Positions 45,182 to 56,340 of a stretch of DNA of 64,000 nucleotides are shown piece after piece. The first letter of the stretch is position 1. Each line of letters starts with the position of its first letter. The position numbers were made by a program, and so were the translations under genes. This stretch comes from Linanthus parryae (lineage: Eukaryota > Streptophyta > Magnoliopsida > Ericales > Polemoniaceae), in NCBI GenBank assembly GCA_023055425.1, contig JALGPY010000007.1:17618001-17682000 (forward strand). Direction: 5' to 3'. A model generated the notes under the pieces. It was not told where the DNA came from and ran no database searches. It saw nothing but the letters and a program-made list of their open reading frames with translations.

Positions 45182-45615
45182 TGAACGAATCCAACAATGG
45201 ATTCAAGAAATCAAATCAAACGGATAAACAAAGAAACCCAAAAAGGGTTGAAGAATAACACTGATTTCATTAGAGAGAATATGCCAAGACGGCGCTGAAG
45301 ATTTTTACAGAGAATGCATCGGTCATACCCTAAACAACTCAACCGTTTCCCTTACATGGAAACACCTCAAGAGACACCTAGAGAATCCAACGGGCAGAAT
45401 TTGCACCGTTGGATGATGAAGACAAAACATTCATCTCATGGATGACAGAAAAGTTTTAGATGAATTACAAAATGGTCTTACAGATTTGTAAAGCAGCAAC
45501 AATACTTCTGGAAATGACAGAGAGACCCCAGAAGACTTGGCAATCTTCATTAAGCACTTGTTCTTCAATAATCTTTGCAGAAAAGCCCATCTTTAATGTA
45601 TGACTTCAGCTAATA
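45182..45615 (-). repeat. 5' LTR (434 bp) of the Copia element
   Basis: Starts TGAACGAATCC beside the PBS and ends GCTAATA at the GGCGG duplication. It matches the other LTR closely. Confidence 0.95.
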
Positions 45616-46756
45616 GGCGGCCGCGGTGGCGGTGGTTCGACGGCGGCAATGGTGGGACTATTTTTACGATTGGGTTGACTGAATTCTGACTCTGGTCTGA
45701 TTGTGCAACTAGTGTCTGCAACTACTATGACGTATTTAGATGGGTTTAGACTTTTTCAGACTTCATTAGATTGAGTCACGTGCATTGCACCTGACAACAA
45801 ATCGTATGGACTTGGCTGAAGGCTTACGGCCTTTCGGGCTTTCTGCTCTCGTGTCCTCTTCTCACTTCTCTTTTCTTTCTCTTTGCTTTGATTTGTTACT
45901 TTTAAGGAGCGAAAATATAAATGAAACCCACTAAATAAAGTGACCCAATTAAAACTCAAAGTAAAATAAATAAAATGACCCATATAACTAAAAAAAAAAA
46001 GGCAACCACATATTTTCTCAACGTATTTTAAGAAGAAAAAAACAAAAGAAGTTTAAACATCATCGTTTTCGTCTTATTCCCTTCAACCCCGACCATTCAT
46101 TTTACCGATGTTCCCTCATCAAATACATAAAATTACACAACATAAATGTTGAAAATTACACACTGTACACTGCTCTCTCTATCTCATCTCGTCTCTCCCT
46201 ATCCGATGTGTTCATCATAACACAACTAAACCACCACCGCCATCTTGTCGTCGTCGAGCTCCTCCCACCGCACCCCAGCATTTTCGTCGTCGTCGTCCTC
46301 CTCCTCGCTCCCCTCCCCTCTCTCTATTTCGACATCAAGAAATGAGATATCGCCATAGAAAAGATTGCCACAGCCAAGGCCAGCCGCGAATGCCAGGGTT
46401 GAAGTGAATATGAAGAGAACGATGATGTTTAAACTTTTTTTTCCCCTTGTTTTTCCTTAAAATACATTGTGAAAGTATAGGCCTATTTAGTGGGCTTCAT
46501 TTTAATATAGTTTCCTTGCATAAACCAAATCAAAACAACGATAAAAAGAAAAGGAGAAAATAAAGAGAGGAGACGAGAAAGCCCGGAAGGCCGTAAGCCC
46601 TGAGCCAAGTCCAAACGGTTGTGTTGTCACGAGCAGTGCACGTGGCTAAATCTAATGATGTCTGAACCCATTTAAATACTTCGTCGCAGTAGTAGTAGTA
46701 GTAGTTTCGCCATCAGACAATAGTCCGTATTCAGACAGCCGCCGTCCTCGTCATCA
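45616..46756. promoter_or_regulatory. Head-to-head inverted promoter/leader repeat of unit B
   Basis: Same arrangement as 22755-23923: a leftward-pointing copy (45616-45960) and a rightward-pointing copy ending at donor CA|GTAAGT (46757). CACGTG boxes are at about 45778-45783 and 46639-46644, with TTTAAATA and an AGT run near 46670-46705. The Copia element has separated the left arm from the rest of its spacer. Confidence 0.65.
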
Positions 46757-47860
46757 GTAAGTTTTCTTGATCGTCAGTTTAGTTTCTTCCCCCCTTCATT
46801 CTTGTGCGGAAATCAAAGTCTTCGTGTTGTTTCAAGAAGTTAACCAAATTTGCTGATCTGGTCAGGGCTTTTGATCTATAGATCCCAAAGTCTGTAATGT
46901 AATTTTTTGATAGCGAGCTTTTGATCCATGATATTCTGTTGATGTTCGTTGTTTTGATTGCTTAAGAAAATGATTGATCTAAACTCCGGTTCTTGTTAGC
47001 TGAATTCATCTCGAAGTCCTTAACCTCCCTGGATTTTTATTTTTATTTTGCTCAATTGATTATTGTTCTGGTGTGTACATAGCAAACTAGATGCAGTCCT
47101 TTTTTTGATGGATTTCGTACTCTTTTTTCTTTTTTGAGAAATGGATTTCATACTTCTGAAGATCATCAATTCATCATCAATGCCAATGATTAAAAATCAA
47201 ATTACAAATGATCGCGTTCGTGTATAAAATTAACTCAATTTTGGCGCGCTTACTGAGGAATGTATATAAATAAAAGTTTAGAAACTGACCCATTGACATG
47301 TCTAGTATATATGATGTATTTTAAAAGTTTAGAAAGACATTTGTGTGCCTTGTATTTTCAATTTTGTATGCCGGCAACTCCAATCAGCTGTTGATGTGTT
47401 GAATGATGACCGTTAACTGTTAGGTTTTTTTGTGATGTTAATATACGGTCTAGTCCTTGGGATGAGAAATAATCACATAGCTTTTTCTGACGACGCCGTT
47501 ATTTTATTCTTTGCTTTTTTAAGGTGCGTTTAGGGTTGAGACGTCACATTAGCTGTTTAACTTGAATAATCAACTCTTGTCTCGTTCGGATAGGTCGTGT
47601 TATTTCTTTACTTCGTTTCTTTCCCCTTTCATGCTTGTATGCCAGTACAATCAAGAATCTCTTGTTTCTAATAGGGAAAAATGATGTCATTAATCTGGCT
47701 AAACATTTACCTTTGCTTGCTTCATTGGGAAAATTGGTGTGACTAATCACTTTTCTCGTTCTTGTTTTTGCGATATTGTTTGTCGATATTGGTTTGATCT
47801 TTTGCAGGACCCAAAATTCCTATCCGTCTCGAGGAGTTTGTGATTTATATTATCCTGGAT

Positions 47861-50800
47861 ATGGCTAAACAAAGAAAAGGAGGTAAACGTCACTCCTTAA
47901 TTTTAAAGAAAGAGTGCCACTAGTACTGTATCATGGTGACAGGCTCTACTATTTAAGCAAGATGTGATTTTATACGTTTTACATGAATTTGTTTTCTTTT
48001 ACTGTTTCCATTGACATTCCCTTTTTCTAGCAGAAACCGCAAGGAAGGGTAAGCAGCGCACCGGGTTAAATGATTTGAGCTTAGACGTCTTCAAACTTGT
48101 GATGACCTTTTTAGCACAGTCTTATAGCGGTGAAAAGAGCTTAGTACGGGTTGCTTCCGTGTAAGAATTTACTTTATATGCGCTCTTAGGGCATCTCCAA
48201 CCCCATGGGGGAGGGGGAAGGGGAAAATCGTATAAAAATACGGTTCATGTCCAACCCCATGGGGGGAGGGGGAGGGGGAGGGGGTGCTATGGGGATAAAT
48301 TTTGCCCTGGGTGAGGGATGGTTAGGGGGGATTTCCCCATGGACATCCCCTCCCCCTCCCCTTACATGGAATAATTAATTCATTGAATATTTAATAATTT
48401 TAATTACACATACTAATATTTTGACATTATATTATGTATTAATTGAATATCTGATAATTTTAATTACACATACTAATATTTTGACATTATATTATGTATT
48501 TTATTATTATGATTAATATTTTTTTTATTAGTTTTTAAAATTAATAATGTATTCAAACGATTGTTGGAAAGTATATTTACGAAAATTCATCGTTATCTTG
48601 TTTTTTTGAAATTTAATCCTTTCAACTAACGAAAGAACTTGTAATCGTTGTTAGGTTGGTTTATTTCAATTTGTGTGTTTGATCGCTCTACTCGTTGCAT
48701 TTTTGTATTAGTGTTTAATTTTATTTCTTGTAATAACGACTTTTTCGTACTTGTAATCGTGATTTTTTCGAATAAAAGTTTTGTTTGTTAATATTATTTT
48801 AATTATTATTAGTATTATTATCATTGTTATTATTATTAACATCTTTTTTTGTGTGTATGTAACAATTTTTCATTTACTTTTTTTGGTATTAATAATTCAT
48901 TTTTTTAATCATTAAATATATATTACAAATTAATTTTTGAGTGAGGGGAAAGAAATGGGTTGGAGACCATTAGTAGTTTGGCGGAAGGGGAGGGGGAGGG
49001 GGAGGGAGAAAATGGTGGGCCCGTGAGGGGAGGGTGAGGGGGAGGGGGAGGTGAGGGGAGGGGGAAAAAACAACGGGTTGGAGATGCTCTTACCAGTACT
49101 AAGTAGGTAGATAGCGAATACTACTGATAGAAGATAGAGCTTACTATTTAGAGTTCAACAGATGGAGAATAACATTCTTTGGACTAATTTTATGCCACTA
49201 TTGCCAAAATTCAGCTCCAAACAGCTAGGTGAAAAGCTGGCGTAACTTTCATCCATGCTTATTTCTTGGAAAAATCTAAGACTACTATTCACGGTGGAAA
49301 AATAAAAAAGACCTGAGTTAAGTTTAATGAAGAGTTATTGATTTTTTATTGATGAAAACGAGAAAGTAGTAAAATAATGGGGGTGACTCATATTTAGGCC
49401 TAGTGCTGGAGGAACAACTAAAAAGGTGATCGAGTAAAATTTAGGCATGAAGAGATTTAGCCCGAATAAAGTTTTGCTGTTGGAGATGCACTTAATTCTT
49501 TCAAATCTAGAAACTTTCGAGGATTCCATTTCAATTGGAAGAGTTAACTATAATGATGTCGATAAAGCTGGATGTCAAAGGAAAGGGAAATTCAATTCCT
49601 CCGGTGATTATATTTCATGCTAATAGAAGAAAGGTTTTCCATTCGATCAGTTTCAGATCCAAAGTGAAGGTAAGTGGCATTTTACCTAATTGTCTGGTAG
49701 ATATACCCATTTTGTTTGTCCACTTTATCATGACCGGCATAATCAGTTTCCTCCGAATGACCAGTAACCAGTAATTTCTCTATAACACATAAAACACCGA
49801 ACATGACATAGATGTTGGTGTTTTTCTACTGGGTTTTGCACATGAGAAGGTATAGCTATTGGGAATTTGACTGCTGAAAAATAGGTATGTAGGAAGATTA
49901 CACAAGTAATATGCAAACTCAGAGATAAAATCGTAGACATAAATAAACTTCAGGAGTTACCACGTGTATGAGCGTATATTCAGTTTTCTGTTTACAAGTA
50001 TCATCTCATTCCTTCGGTTTGATGCATCCTAAGTGTCGTTTCTCTTATATACGGAGAAAAATTTCATGCGACACATGTTCTTACACTTCATACTGTTTGT
50101 AATATATGTTCATTGTTTTTAATGTTTTCTACAGCTGCAAACGCTTCAAGGAAGCCACTGAGGACAAACAAGTACTCAAATATGTAAATTTCAAGGACAT
50201 ATGCCTATTTACAAATCCTGATTCATTCTGGAATACGAGAGGGTTCCTGCACAAGTGTGCTCAAGATGGAAATGATTCAGCTCGCAAGAAGATTTCAGAG
50301 GTGCGTTAATCTGCTTTGTATATTAGAACTTTTCATACAACTGTTTTTTCGTATAATTACATATGCTCTTCGTCAAACAGTATATGGACTATTGAGTACT
50401 TGCTATTTGTTGTTTTCTTCTGCTTACTCGCCCAAATAAATTTCTCCTTGATAATTAATGCTTATTTAACATCTTCGTCTATGTGTAAACTCATGAATGT
50501 TCATAAATGTGCAGTACACATAAATGATGTTCCATAGAACATTTGCAAAGGCAATATTCACAGACAGAGCATAGCAGGTAATTGGAATACAACTTATTTT
50601 GTGTTCTCCGAGTTATTTTTCCAACTCTCCACTTGTCCCGTTTCTCTTAGCTGATATTGATACCTCGCTGATTAATGATTAATTCATACAAACAGCGCTA
50701 CCTCGAGGCATTGGCAGCAAAGCAGGTAGTCAGTACAAGGGCAAGAGACCGAGCTGCTTCGTTGGCTAAGAAAGTGAGATGTTCTAAAGATGTTCAAAAC

Positions 50801-50951
50801 ATTCATAGATCTTTTCTTGTCTCACCCATGTATCATTCAACAATTTCTGTGTGTGTGTGTGCAGGTTTATGACGAATGGCTTACTGAACTCGACAAGGAC
50901 CATATTGAGATTTCAAATCAAATGACGGCATTGCACCAAATGCAGTTGTGA
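47861..50951 (+). pseudogene. F-box-like gene copy B, disabled
   Basis: The exons of copy A are all present at the same lengths: 47861-47882, 48034-48160, 50135-50300, 50515-50577, 50696-50773 and 50865-50951. The fifth coding block has TAA at 50521-50523 and TAG at 50572-50574, so translation would stop after about 107 residues: the F-box part without the helical C-terminus. The third intron carries a 901-bp PIF-like element. Splice sites and the TAGCAG tandem acceptor are conserved. A truncated F-box-only product is possible, but pseudogene is the simpler reading. The non-coding leader exon ends at 46756. Confidence 0.72.
48189..49089. mobile_element. PIF/Harbinger-like non-autonomous element (901 bp) in an intron of copy B
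   Basis: TTA is duplicated at 48186-48188 and 49090-49092. Terminal inverted repeats are GGGCATCTCCAACCC and its complement GGGTTGGAGATGCTC. The corresponding intron of copy A has the empty site 'gcgctcttaccagtac' (25319-25334). Subterminal zones are strongly G-rich on plus (48262-48287 and 48980-49070), and there is an exact 60-bp-period duplication at 48381-48500. No transposase. Confidence 0.88.
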
Positions 50952-51042
50952 TTATCTTGTAGTTGTATGTGGCAAATGCTTGTCATGTCTGTTCCCTTTT
51001 GTATTGCCATCCGCAACTTAGATATGAATGTTTATGGTAAAT

Positions 51043-51639
51043 TAACGCCGAATTGAATCGAGGCGATGGATCAAATGCAGCAGAACAACGAACGAAAGGG
51101 CATAAACCAGTAGAGAGGCTCTCTAGGGTTCGAAGAAAATATCTATTAAGCAAAAACTATCTTTCAATTACCCACAAGTCGGGTATTATAGCTGAAAACT
51201 TAATTTTGCCAAAAATAGAAAAATTACAAAACTGGCCCAAAACTATTGGCCTTATTAAAATTAATGCTCAAATAACACTTTGACACAAATCGGGCTAATT
51301 AAAGAAGTAAAATACGAAAAAAGAAGATAACTGCCAAAATAGCAAATTCAGTCTTCGAAACTTTCGTTGACTGGTCAAATGTCGTTTTTCAGGGCTGAAA
51401 TCATGCGTGATGGGGCAGAGCCCGAACAATAGTGTTCGTCTTGTCGAGAACTTTCCGAAAATATGCTGTAATAGCCATTCTGATCCCCGCAGCTCAAGTT
51501 ACGCCCCGAACAGTGTGGCGTGACAAAAAATGACCGTTTTGCCCCTCGTTTGCGTTTGTCTTCCACGTCATGATACTGAATCGCCAGAGTAGTCGCATCT
51601 GACAGCTTAGCCTCGTCTGGTGACTCAGCTCCTGCATCA
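51043..51639 (-). repeat. Solo LTR (597 bp) in the 3' flank of copy B
   Basis: Flanked by TAAAT on both sides (51038-51042 and 51640-51644). The site is unoccupied in unit C ('tatggtaaatttatg' near 57169). On the minus strand it starts TGATGCAGGAGC and ends GATTCAATTCGGCGTTA, matching the termini of the element at 12183-13848; the final TCA is mutated to TTA. No PBS or internal sequence remains, as expected after LTR-LTR recombination. Confidence 0.85.
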
Positions 51640-52331
51640 TAAATTTATGTTGTACCGGTGGGTGGATAGACAGTTAGAAATCATTTAACTGTTATTTGGC
51701 GTAGACATTCCAAATCCAGTATAAACAATGTAAAATTTGGTAGTGTGGGAGGCAATATATATCGCGATCTTATTTTTTACCATTTGCTTCATTGTATTCC
51801 TCTTAAGCACTGTCAATTTTCCATGATTTTGTTCATGTATTGACCGTCGTTTCAGGATTGTGATTGAACATAAGTTAAGTAATTCTTTTCTGCCGAAACA
51901 AATACGAATCTCCATTCAATGCAATTTAATTGACCAATTTAAACTTGTTTCTGTATCTTTATTAATATATTGAAGACGTAATCATCTGTGGGTGATTTCT
52001 TTACTTAGCATCCGCACCAAAGCCACAAAGACTATTTGTCAGTGATGTGGCACCTTCTGTTAACAATTAAGTTAGAATTTCTGGGCCTGGATGTGATACC
52101 ATATTGAATTTCTTTACTGAAGCAAAAACGAAGAGAGAGAGAGATGCAGAATTCTAAAAGCTGCAGAAACCACATAAAATATATCTGAAGGCAACAATAA
52201 GCAAATTCGATTGAAAACCACATTTTCCCCAAATGAGAGGCCAAATTCCCCTACATATAATGCGTTTAATGGACACGGAAAAATCTTGGCAAATGAGTAA
52301 AGTTGGATTTACAACTAGCTTCCATCAATAA
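51640..52331. repeat. Tail of unit B
   Basis: Aligns with 57170-57535 of unit C, but with an additional stretch (about 51868-52170) absent there. Within that stretch 'gatgtgatacca' is followed by an AG-rich run, possibly a decayed LTR edge. No gene. Confidence 0.55.
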
Positions 52332-52667
52332 TGTTGAGTTCGTGCCTTGAATTGGTCAAAGGCTGCCAAATTCTTTGTTTTCAACTTTGATTAGGAAACA
52401 TTGAAAGTCAAAGGCGGTGGAGGATTAGTTAGGAAACAAGTTGTTTCCAAATCGGATTCGGAAACTTTAGGAATTTCCTAGCACTATATATAGAACCTAG
52501 TAGTCACACTATTAGGTATGCAAACATCATTAATTGTTCCTCTTAAGTGAATAAATGGTGCTTTTCTGCAGTGGAGGTAGTTAGAAAATATATTGGTAGC
52601 GAACCACGTAAAAACCCGTGTTCTTCTTTATTCGTTCTTCGTTCGTGAGGTGGTTTGTCATAAAAAA
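52332..52667 (+). repeat. 5' LTR (336 bp) of the TRIM-like element
   Basis: Nearly identical to 53199-53533. It includes CACTATATATAGAACC, a good TATA box, in both copies. Confidence 0.9.
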
Positions 52668-52668
52668 C

Positions 52669-52680
52669 TGGTATCAGAAC
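52669..52680 (+). other. PBS of the TRIM-like element
   Basis: TGGTATCAGAAC, a one-base variant of the initiator Met tRNA site, immediately after the LTR. Confidence 0.88.
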
Positions 52681-52799
52681 TCGGTTTGGCGGTGTTTCAA
52701 GATCAAGATCAAGGCGGAGCAAAGCTAGGGTTTCACAACTTGGTGAAATCAAATGTGGGGTTTTGCGATCTAGGTAGCGCACACGACTAGGGTTCAAGA

Positions 52800-53180
52800 T
52801 CCACCAAGAACGATGTCCAGATCAATGTTGAAGATCTACAGATTCACAGGAGGGAACACAACTTTAGTCTGTTGAAGATAAAGATGGAGGCTTTGCTCAA
52901 ATCGCAAGGCTTGTGGGCACCTTTGACCACGGACAAGGGAGGCATTAATGTAGCATCATCGGAGTTCAAGGTATTGGAGGAGAAGGCACACACAACGATT
53001 ATGCTATGCTTATCGGATGACGTGATCATCGAGGTCGCAGATCAGAAGGAAGCAGCGAAGCTAGGCTCAAGTTGGAGAGTCTCTACATGACAAAGAGTCT
53101 CACTAGCAAGTTGAAGCTAAATCAAAGGGTCTTCACTTTGCGGATGCTCGTAGGTACGGCTATCAAGGACCACCTTTGCT
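52800..53180 (+). pseudogene. Copia Gag N-terminal fragment in the TRIM-like element
   Basis: The frame 52872-53090 reads MKIKMEALLKSQGLWAPL and ending EVADQKEAAKL, the N-terminal part of a plant Copia Gag. A frame change near 53070 is followed by LESLYMTKSLTSKLKL in the next frame, and another change lies before the ATG (about 52855). Capsid C-terminus and zinc knuckle are absent. It shows the element derives from a Copia ancestor by internal deletion. Confidence 0.75.
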
Positions 53181-53198
53181 TCCGTCAAGGTTGAGATT

Positions 53199-53533
53199 TG
53201 TTGAGTTGGTGTCTTGAATTGGTCAAAGGCTGCCAAACTCTTTGTTTCCAACTTTGATTAGGAAACATTGGAAGTCAAAGGCGGTGGATGATTAGTTAGG
53301 AAACAAGTTGTTTCCAATTCGGATTTGGAAACTTAAGGAATTTCCTAGCACTATATATAGAACCTAGTAGTCACACTATTAGGTATGCAAACATCATTGT
53401 AATTGTTCCTCTTAAGTGAATAAAATGTGCTTTTCTGCCGTGGAGGTAGTTAGCAAATATTTTGCTAACGAACCACGTAAAAACCGTTTTCTTCTTTATT
53501 CGTTCTTCGTTCGTGAGGTGGTTTGTCATAACA
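53199..53533 (+). repeat. 3' LTR (335 bp) of the TRIM-like element
   Basis: Starts TGTTGAGTTGG, ends TCATAACA, and is followed by the AATAA duplication. Confidence 0.9.
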
Positions 53534-54066
53534 AATAAAAAGGTCTCTTTAGTATTATGCTTAAAATCTATTTCCCACATAATTTCGATAGGAAGAATTT
53601 TACCTCTGCGAGTACTTTAAGAAACTCATTTGACTCTCACAAGTTGATGCGTTTGGTCTTCTGGGGGTGCAGTAATCATCGTTATGATTTGGCCAACAAA
53701 TGACACTCGCTTACTCAGGCATTGGCTAGATTAAGATGTAAATATTAATCTATTCAATTGGTAATTCAACCATAAAATACGACTTTCTCAATAAAACTCT
53801 TGACGCCGATTCCCTTTTACACCCAATTCACTTAGAAGCATTGTTTCCATTTCTGCACGACATATGCAATTTGTATGCCTCCAGCTTGAGTTGTACAAGT
53901 GAAACTGTCGAGATTCTGGTGGAATTGAGAACGGTGGACGTCGGCGGAGTAATCCTGACCAGAGAAGAACGAAACATAAATGAAGATAAGTGAAAGAGGA
54001 AAAAACAACATGAAGATTATGCTGTATTCAATATAGTACAACTGGACCAATAAAGCATTTATAGCA
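53534..54066. other. End of unit B and unassigned intergenic sequence
   Basis: 53540-53700 aligns with 57535-57699 ('ctctttagta', 'ttggtcttctgggggtgca', 'gatttggccaacaaatg'). The sequence after 53701 ('acactcgcttactc') is the continuation expected beyond the Gypsy element in unit C. 53820-54066 is unassigned; a minus-strand frame there (SADVHRSQFHQNLDSFTC) has no recognised family. Confidence 0.45.
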
Positions 54067-55498
54067 TGCAGTAACGAAAGAACAAATCTAACAAACTCAT
54101 GTTGCTTCTTGAAACTAAACACCCAGTCATAATTATGATTTCGACATATTGGGCCTATTCTTGATAGTGGTCTTGTGTTGGTGAAAAAAGTTGGACATTG
54201 AAATTGGGCTAAAGAAGCGGGCCCCAGATGGGCCAGATCGGTCTTGCACCCAATCGGCTTGGGTAATGCCCAAAAAATGACCATTTATGATGAGGAGCCG
54301 ATTCGAACTATTAACCTCTATAAATAAGATATGATATAATAAACACATAATAAGTACTCACGCTCCACTCTTTCCATTAGGGTTACAGTTATTTCAAAGA
54401 GGTTCATAAGACGTGCCTGCGCCGCAGGGCGTCTCCTCCTTGTTCCCGACTTCTTTTTCCTTTCTTGACTATCAATGTCTCTTTTACACATTATCGATAG
54501 TGATTCCTTCATGTAAGTATCACTCATCTTGTAAATTTCGTAAATTTGATCTATGAGCAAAATTTGAGTCGATGATGAAGAGAATTTAAGAGATAGGTGC
54601 ATTCCAATATTTATGCTAAGTATGTGATCTAGGAACTTATGCAATCGAAACTCGTTGGAGATTTCCGCTTGTTGTGTAGGTCGTTCTGCATCCAGCATGC
54701 TTAATTCATCTATCCTGTAAAGGATAATTTTATTTTTCATTGAATGGCATATCCTCCACTCACAAAATTACCATCATATCTAAGTTTTGATCCCAACAAG
54801 AATTTTATTTATTTGATGCTTGATAAAAATATGGTTACATACGGTTACTTAATCAGCCAAATCAAGTTCAAACTGTGGATCTTGTTTATATAGTAATTAG
54901 TAATTTTGTTTAGATCTAAGTTCTATGAATTCATCTTCCCTACTGTTTCCTTAAATTTATCAACAAGCTGGCAAGAAAAAAGATGTTTGATATGTAAGAT
55001 TCATATCAGGTACTATTCTTTATTAAAAAAAAAAAATCATTTGTTTAGAAAAGAAAGGATATCTGATATGTAAGATTCATGAAACATGGGTTCAACATTC
55101 AATAAAAATGTTTCTCTATTGACGCGAGTAGTTCAGGCTTGATCATAATAATATAAATTAACGTGTTGTAGTCATCAGCTTTTTTTTTTAAGAACTCATC
55201 TACTTTTTTAAAGAGAATATTAATATTTATTTTTAGATGAAACTAAATTCACTAATATGAACTGCATTTATTGGTTTTTTTAGTTGGCCCCCAACTGTTA
55301 CTATGGAAGAACAAAATAAGGATAATTGTTCCTGACATATCAATGTTTGTGGTAAGTTATCTTCTTCTGTTTTAATTATGTTATTACAAATTTACTTTCG
55401 TATTGTCATAATGTCTCATTCACTCTATCATCAAAGCAAGATGCAACAAGCTCAAGTGGCCACTTCTCGCATCCACTGTTGGTGGAGTCTCCTATTTA
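54067..55498. repeat. Spacer part of duplicated unit C
   Basis: Aligns with 20997-22610 of unit A, lacking the segment around the A-run. Contains the same minus-strand frame (RRRRPAAQARLMNLFE). It ends at the Tourist insertion in 'gtctcctattta'. Confidence 0.7.
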
Positions 55499-55943
55499 GG
55501 GCTAGTTTGGGAATACTGTGGCGGTGGTGGAAAGCTGCTGTGTGGAAACACTGTAGAAAGCTGCTGTGAATTCTTGATAAAATATTGTCTGGTAAATATT
55601 ACGTAGAAGCTGCTGTGAAATATAGATTTAGTAATTTTGTGTTTGGTAAAATCAACTGTGAAGTTATTGTGAGAAGGTAAAATGACAAAAATATATGACA
55701 CGTGTCATTTCCGGAAAGATAACTACTGATATTTTAAAAAATTGTAAGGTTAAAATCGGTTGTAGATAAATTAATCAAAAGCACTTCCTGGAAAAGCATC
55801 TCCCCCCTTGCTTCCTGAAAACTGCTGTGGGACAGCAGAAACTGTCCGGAAAAGCAGAAATTTTATTTTACCAAACACACTAAAACTGCTTCTGCTGTCG
55901 GAAAGCAGCTGTGCTGGCAGCGAAAGCATTCCCAAACTCACCC
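55499..55943. mobile_element. Tourist-like MITE (445 bp) in unit C
   Basis: Terminal repeats GGGCTAGTTTGGGAAT and ATTCCCAAACTCACCC; TTA is duplicated at 55496-55498 and 55944-55946. Units A, B and D have the empty site 'tatttactcggtatg' or a close variant. Same family as 10561-11006. Confidence 0.92.
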
Positions 55944-55976
55944 TTACTCGGTATGATTACTTCTTCAATTTATTAA

Positions 55977-56331
55977 GGCTTAATTACTTAATGCATATCC
56001 CCAGTTTACCGAAATTATCACATTGCAACCCCCAGTTCTAGAACTACCTGATTGAATCCCCCATTTGCAAAAAAAAATCAATGTCCAATTGGGACCGAAA
56101 TTTCATCTCAAAATTAACGTACTCGAAGGGCATTATCTGAAACAATGTGATGTGATTGTATCATAGACGATGTGAATTTTATGAAAATACCTTTGTTGTG
56201 TTTGAATTTCGTTCCCAGTTTGACATTGACGTACTTTTTACAAATGGGGGATGCAATCAGCTAGTTCTACAACTAGGGGTTGGAATATGATAGTTTCGGC
56301 AAACTGGGGGTATGCATTAAGTAATTAAGCC
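55977..56331. mobile_element. Mutator-type MITE (355 bp) in unit C
   Basis: Terminal inverted repeats of about 40 bp begin GGCTTAATTACTTAATGCAT on both ends. A 9-bp direct duplication ATTTATTAA lies at 55968-55976 and 56332-56340, the length characteristic of Mutator transposition. Units A, B and D hold the single-copy site 'caatttattaatgcattc'. The interior is non-coding. Confidence 0.93.
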
Positions 56332-56340
56332 ATTTATTAA

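Larger units (their letters stand above)
40153..45615 (-). mobile_element. Full-length Ty1/Copia element (5463 bp)
   Basis: LTRs at 40153-40588 and 45182-45615 are nearly identical. A perfect PBS lies beside the 5' LTR and a purine-rich tract beside the 3' LTR. GGCGG is duplicated at 40148-40152 and 45616-45620. Units A, C and D show the unoccupied site 'gacggcggcggccgcgg'. The order gag, protease, integrase, RT, RNase H is that of Copia, but the frames are broken by several stops and frameshifts, so it is structurally complete and functionally dead. The near identity of the LTRs points to a recent insertion. Its LTRs end, in the plus direction, CTAATA rather than ...CA. Confidence 0.95.
52332..53533 (+). 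mobile_element. Complete TRIM-like LTR element carrying a Copia gag fragment (1202 bp)
   Basis: LTRs at 52332-52667 and 53199-53533 both start TGTTGAGTT; the second ends GTCATAACA. A PBS (TGGTATCAGAAC) follows the first. AATAA is duplicated at 52327-52331 and 53534-53538, and unit C keeps the empty site 'catcaataaaaaag'. The interior is only about 530 bp. Confidence 0.92.

Noticed and set aside
53832..54284. 150-codon minus-strand ORF
   Set aside because: Mostly the spacer of unit C read in a non-coding frame; only the last 43 codons are unique and match no family.
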